Source: Leptolyngbya sp. FACHB-261
Lineage (GTDB): Bacteria > Cyanobacteriota > Cyanobacteriia > FACHB-261
Direction: 5' to 3'
DNA length: 64,000 nucleotides
Assembly (NCBI RefSeq): GCF_014696065.1
Contig: NZ_JACJPL010000010.1
Coordinates: 1 to 64,000, forward strand
Positions 60,889 through 64,000 of the stretch are shown piece after piece. Made by a program: the position numbers and the translations under genes. Below the pieces are notes generated by a model. That model saw only the letters and a list, made by a program, of their open reading frames with translations, was not told the DNA's origin and searched no databases. How positions within the stretch are numbered: the stretch's first letter is position 1; each line of letters opens with the position of its first letter.

Positions 60889-63800
60889 TCAATCTCCAGA
60901 CTCATGCAGCAGCTCATGAATCTTCTGCCAACTTGGGCTCACCCAGCTAGCAATGCGAACAGCTTCGCGCAGAACTTTCACCGATAGCCCTGGCCCAATC
61001 TGCTCAAGATTGCAGTTGCAGGTTGATATATCAGCCATGAATTTGTCTAGATTGCGAAACTCAGATGTAGCAAGCGCTTCCATCAAGTTCCCGACTTTGT
61101 CTGGGGTAACGTTTAAGTTGCGTTGCGCCTCTGCACGCCATGCATCATTCTTTATTTGCTTGATAACTTGGTGAGCCTGAGTCTGTTGCCCTGCTCGACT
61201 CATAGCGGCGGCTAACTGGCCTAACGCTTCTGCTTGTCGCCGCTCACTATCAATTTCCCTAATCACTTGCTTAGATCGGGAAAACTTCCCTGCAAAAGCC
61301 AGAGCGCTTGCCAATTGCTTCAAAGCCTCTGTCCACCATCCATCATTCTCCGTTTCCCTAGCTACTTGCTGGGCTTCTCTGAAGACAGATACAGCTTCAC
61401 CTTGACAGCCGATCTGAGTTAGTGCTATTACCAACTCCCTTAATGCCTCTGCCCGACTGTCACTGCCCTCAATAGCTAGAACTACTTCCTTGGCTTGGCT
61501 AAAGACTTCTGCTGCCTGCTGCTGTTGTCCGGCTTGAGTCAGTGCTGTAGCAAGCTCCCTTAATGCCTTTGCCCGTCTGTCACTGCCCTCAATAGCTAGA
61601 ACTACTTCCTTGGCTTGGCTAAAGACTCCTGCTGCCTGCTGCTGTTGCCCCGTTTGAGTCAGTGCTGTAGCAAGCTCCACTAATGCCCATGCCCGTCTGT
61701 TACTGTCCTCAATGGCTAGAGCTACTTCCTTGGCTTGGCTAAACTGCCCGGCTTGAGTCAGTGCTGTAGCAAGCTCCACTAATGCCTTTGCCCGACTGTA
61801 ACTGTCCTTAATGACTAGAGCTACTTCCTTGGCTTGGCTAAACTGCCCGGCTTGAGTCAGTGCTGTAGCAAGCTCCACTAATGTCCATGCCCGTCTGTTA
61901 CTGCTCTCAATAGCTAGAACTACTTCCTTGGCTTGGCTAAAGACTCCTGCTGCCTGCTGCTGTTGCCCCGTTTGAGTCAGTGCTGTAGCAAGCTCCACTA
62001 ATGCCTTTGCCCGACTGTCACTGTCCTCAATGGCTAGAGCTATTTGCTGAGCATGGCTAAACTGCCCGGCTTGAGTCAGTGCTGTAGCAAGCTCCACTAA
62101 TGCCTTTGCCCGACTGTCACTGTCCTCAATGGCTAGAACTACTTCCTTGGCTTGGCTAAACTGCCCCGTTTGAGCCAGTGCTATAGCAAGCTCCACTAAT
62201 GCCTTTGCCCGACTGTCACTGTCCTCAATGGCTAGAGCTACTTCCTTGGCTTGGCTAAACTGCCCCGTTTGAGTCAGTGCTGTAGCAAGCTCCACTAATG
62301 CCTTTGCCCGACTGTAACTGTCCTTAATGACTAGAACTACTTCCTTGGCTTGGCTAAAGACTTCTGCTGCCTGCTGCTGTTGTCCGGCTTGAGTCAGTGC
62401 TGTAGCAAGCTCCCTTAATGCCTTTGCCCGACTGTAACTGTCCTCAATGGCTAGAGCTACTTCCTTGGCTTGGCTAAACTGCCCGGCTTGAGCCAGTGCT
62501 ATAGCAAGCTCCACTAATGCCTTTGCCCGTCTGTCACTGCTCTCAATAGCTAGAGCTACTTCCTTGGCTTGGCTAAACTGCTCGGCTTGAGCCAGTGCTA
62601 TAGCAAGCTCCACTAATGCCCATGCCCGTCTGTCACTGCTCTCAATAGCTAGAGCTACTTCCTTGGCTTGGCTAAACTGCCCGGCTTGAGCCAGTGCTAT
62701 AGCAAGCTCCACTAATGCCTTTGCCCGTCTGTCACTGCCCTCAATAGCTAGAACTACTTCCTTGGCTTGGCTAAAGACTTCTGCTGCCTGCTGCTGTTGC
62801 CCCGTTTGAGTCAGTGCTGTAGCAAGCTCCACTAATGCCTCTGCCCGACTGTCACTGTCCTCAATAGCTAGAACTACTTCCTTGGCTTGGCTAAACTGCC
62901 CGGCTTGAGTCAGTGCTGTAGCAAGCTCCCTTAGTGCTGTAGCAAGCTCCCTTAATGCCTCTGCTTGACTGTTACTGTCCTTAATGGCTTGAGTTACTTG
63001 TTCTGCTTCTGCTAGCAGGCTAGGGTTGTGCGCTCCTTTTTGGCAGAGCACTTGGTAAACAGTCATCAAGCTGTCAAATCTGCTTTTTGCATCTGGTCGC
63101 AGCCGTGCATGGCTTATCGCCTCCGCTGTTTGCTCTAACCGGACCAGCGTTCCTAAATCAGTGTCTGTGTAATGGCTGACGCGCTGATACACGACTTGTC
63201 GTGCTGTGTACAGTTGGCTGAGCGTTAGTAGTTGATTAGGCTTCAGTCGGTCAGCAAAGTCATCGATTGCCAGTTTCAGGTCAGCCACGTAGGCACTGTC
63301 TCCCGTGCAGGCAGCAAACTTAGCCTCCATCCAAGCAGGTGACTTGGTGAGCAACCGATAAAGCTCCTCATTTCGTCCTGCTGCTCTGAGGTGATGGGCC
63401 AGACGCTCAAAGAAATAGCCATCGTTAGGACCAGAAGACCAGCTATCCTCACACTTTGCCCTGTAAGCATCCAGAAAACGGTTATGCAAAGCAAGTAAGT
63501 CACCTCCTTGCTTGCGCACGTAATCCCGCTGAAGATCGTGCAAGCTCAATTGTCCCTGCTCATTTCTCTGTAACAGTGACCTCTCCACCAGTCGGTCTAT
63601 TGCATCCTGAGTGTCGTACTTACCCAGCCCTTCAGGTGCCCACAAAGTCTGCAGCACAGTCTCAGGAATCAACGTGTCCTCAGGAAAGACGGCAAAGTCC
63701 AAATAGCGTGCTCTGTCTTCTGCCTCTAGGGCATCAACGCTAACTTCAATCGCCCGCAGCAGATTGGGATAAGGATAGTCTGGGAACTCTCGCTGAATCT

Positions 63801-64000
63801 TTGCTAAGTCTGCATTGCGTAGCTTGCTCAACACGTTGTCCCAACGGTCAGGCTTACCCTGTACCATTGCTCCTGCCATTGCCAACGCTAGGGGCAAGTT
63901 TCCACACTCTTGCGCCACCTCCCTAGCCTGTGACGGTAGCGCCTCTACTTTCTGGTCTGCCCATAAAGCCAACAATTCCAACGCTTGCTCATCGCTCAGC
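60889..64000 (-). CDS. NB-ARC STAND protein with TPR-like repeats (partial, runs off right edge)
   Basis: At least 1,036 residues; its N-terminus lies beyond the right edge. The start of the visible part is the ARC/winged-helix region (GNLPLALAMAGAMVQG, VERSLLQRNEQGQLSLHDLQRD). After about 330 residues come 14 near-identical 33-40 residue repeats (FSQAKEVALAIEDSDSRAK, ALVELATALTQAGQ), then about four more diverged ones. Apaf-1-like STAND ATPases sense through their C-terminal repeats and often occur in bacterial conflict systems. It is followed by hicB after 13 bp. Confidence 0.85.
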   Translation of the reverse strand, partial: LSDEQALELLALWADQKVEALPSQAREVAQECGNLPLALAMAGAMVQGKPDRWDNVLSKLRNADLAKIQREFPDYPYPNLLRAIEVSVDALEAEDRARYLDFAVFPEDTLIPETVLQTLWAPEGLGKYDTQDAIDRLVERSLLQRNEQGQLSLHDLQRDYVRKQGGDLLALHNRFLDAYRAKCEDSWSSGPNDGYFFERLAHHLRAAGRNEELYRLLTKSPAWMEAKFAACTGDSAYVADLKLAIDDFADRLKPNQLLTLSQLYTARQVVYQRVSHYTDTDLGTLVRLEQTAEAISHARLRPDAKSRFDSLMTVYQVLCQKGAHNPSLLAEAEQVTQAIKDSNSQAEALRELATALRELATALTQAGQFSQAKEVVLAIEDSDSRAEALVELATALTQTGQQQQAAEVFSQAKEVVLAIEGSDRRAKALVELAIALAQAGQFSQAKEVALAIESSDRRAWALVELAIALAQAEQFSQAKEVALAIESSDRRAKALVELAIALAQAGQFSQAKEVALAIEDSYSRAKALRELATALTQAGQQQQAAEVFSQAKEVVLVIKDSYSRAKALVELATALTQTGQFSQAKEVALAIEDSDSRAKALVELAIALAQTGQFSQAKEVVLAIEDSDSRAKALVELATALTQAGQFSHAQQIALAIEDSDSRAKALVELATALTQTGQQQQAAGVFSQAKEVVLAIESSNRRAWTLVELATALTQAGQFSQAKEVALVIKDSYSRAKALVELATALTQAGQFSQAKEVALAIEDSNRRAWALVELATALTQTGQQQQAAGVFSQAKEVVLAIEGSDRRAKALRELATALTQAGQQQQAAEVFSQAKEVVLAIEGSDSRAEALRELVIALTQIGCQGEAVSVFREAQQVARETENDGWWTEALKQLASALAFAGKFSRSKQVIREIDSERRQAEALGQLAAAMSRAGQQTQAHQVIKQIKNDAWRAEAQRNLNVTPDKVGNLMEALATSEFRNLDKFMADISTCNCNLEQIGPGLSVKVLREAVRIASWVSPSWQKIHELLHESGD
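61430..62930 (-). repeat. Homogenised TPR-like repeat array (99- and 120-bp units)
   Basis: Fourteen near-identical units of 33 residues (99 bp), some with a 7-residue QQQQAAE-type insertion (120 bp). The core (AKEV-LAIE, ALVELATALTQ) barely changes, differing mainly in two or three residues per unit. Confidence 0.9.

Overview
The window looks like chromosomal DNA of a cyanobacterium. It carries a CruP-type carotenoid FAD protein, paired cyanobacterial type IV pilins, an SLH-domain porin, a ComFB protein, a bifunctional-nuclease (BFN) protein, a ctaA-ctaB / ctaCDE oxidase locus, a dnaB gene with two inteins, and a sequence fitting the cyanobacterial LexA consensus. The genus cannot be fixed from the sequence alone.

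Layout. (1) 1-10.0 kb is accessory DNA. From left to right it holds a TIR-nSTAND-WD40 gene running off the left edge, a two-gene operon (secreted HEAT-like protein plus membrane pentapeptide-repeat protein), a region with gene debris, and a tyrosine recombinase with three 11-bp iterons beside tRNA-Val(GAC). This looks like one arm of a tRNA-targeted integrative island. (2) 10.1-14.3 kb: cruP, pilin - ferredoxin - pilin, and an amphipathic helical protein. (3) 14.3-24.9 kb is the terminal-oxidase region. A leftward unit ctaA-ctaB is followed by two ABC-2 exporters; ctaCDE is divergent and ends at a strong terminator. (4) 25-31.6 kb: MFS exporter, riboflavin synthase, BFN protein, Fe-S aldo/keto reductase, ComFB, a small secreted protein and a solute-binding lipoprotein. 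(5) 31.5-38.7 kb: rplI-dnaB, with two dnaB inteins, one carrying a fresh 87-bp internal duplication; then a complete 540-bp RAYT/REP element, a Uma2 protein and a methyltransferase. (6) 38.8-47.6 kb: cysC, a conserved unknown, lnt, hom, an SLH porin and a fibro-slime/Calx-beta protein. (7) 48-51 kb: a small HTH-like gene, a three-gene operon of unknown small proteins read from a promoter whose -10 lies inside a LexA box, hisH, and a 61-residue gene with its own terminator. (8) 51.4-60.4 kb: SRPBCC protein, a membrane TIR protein with an extracytoplasmic sensor-like domain, folC, HD and VOC proteins, scpB overlapping a convergent membrane-protein gene, two small unknown genes and repeat-rich spacers. 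(9) 60.4-64 kb: a NB-ARC/TPR-like STAND gene running off the right edge, followed in the same direction by hicB and a frameshifted hicA.

Themes. Housekeeping blocks (oxidase biogenesis, replication, cofactor and amino-acid synthesis) are separated by signalling/conflict-type genes: two STAND proteins with highly homogenised repeats, two TIR domains, HicBA, an integrase and a RAYT. The best candidates for something undescribed are the LexA-box operon at 48.5-49.8 kb, the membrane TIR-sensor protein at 52.2 kb, the pentapeptide/HEAT operon in the island, and the STAND-HicBA gene cluster at the right edge. Functions for the unknown small genes are not claimed.
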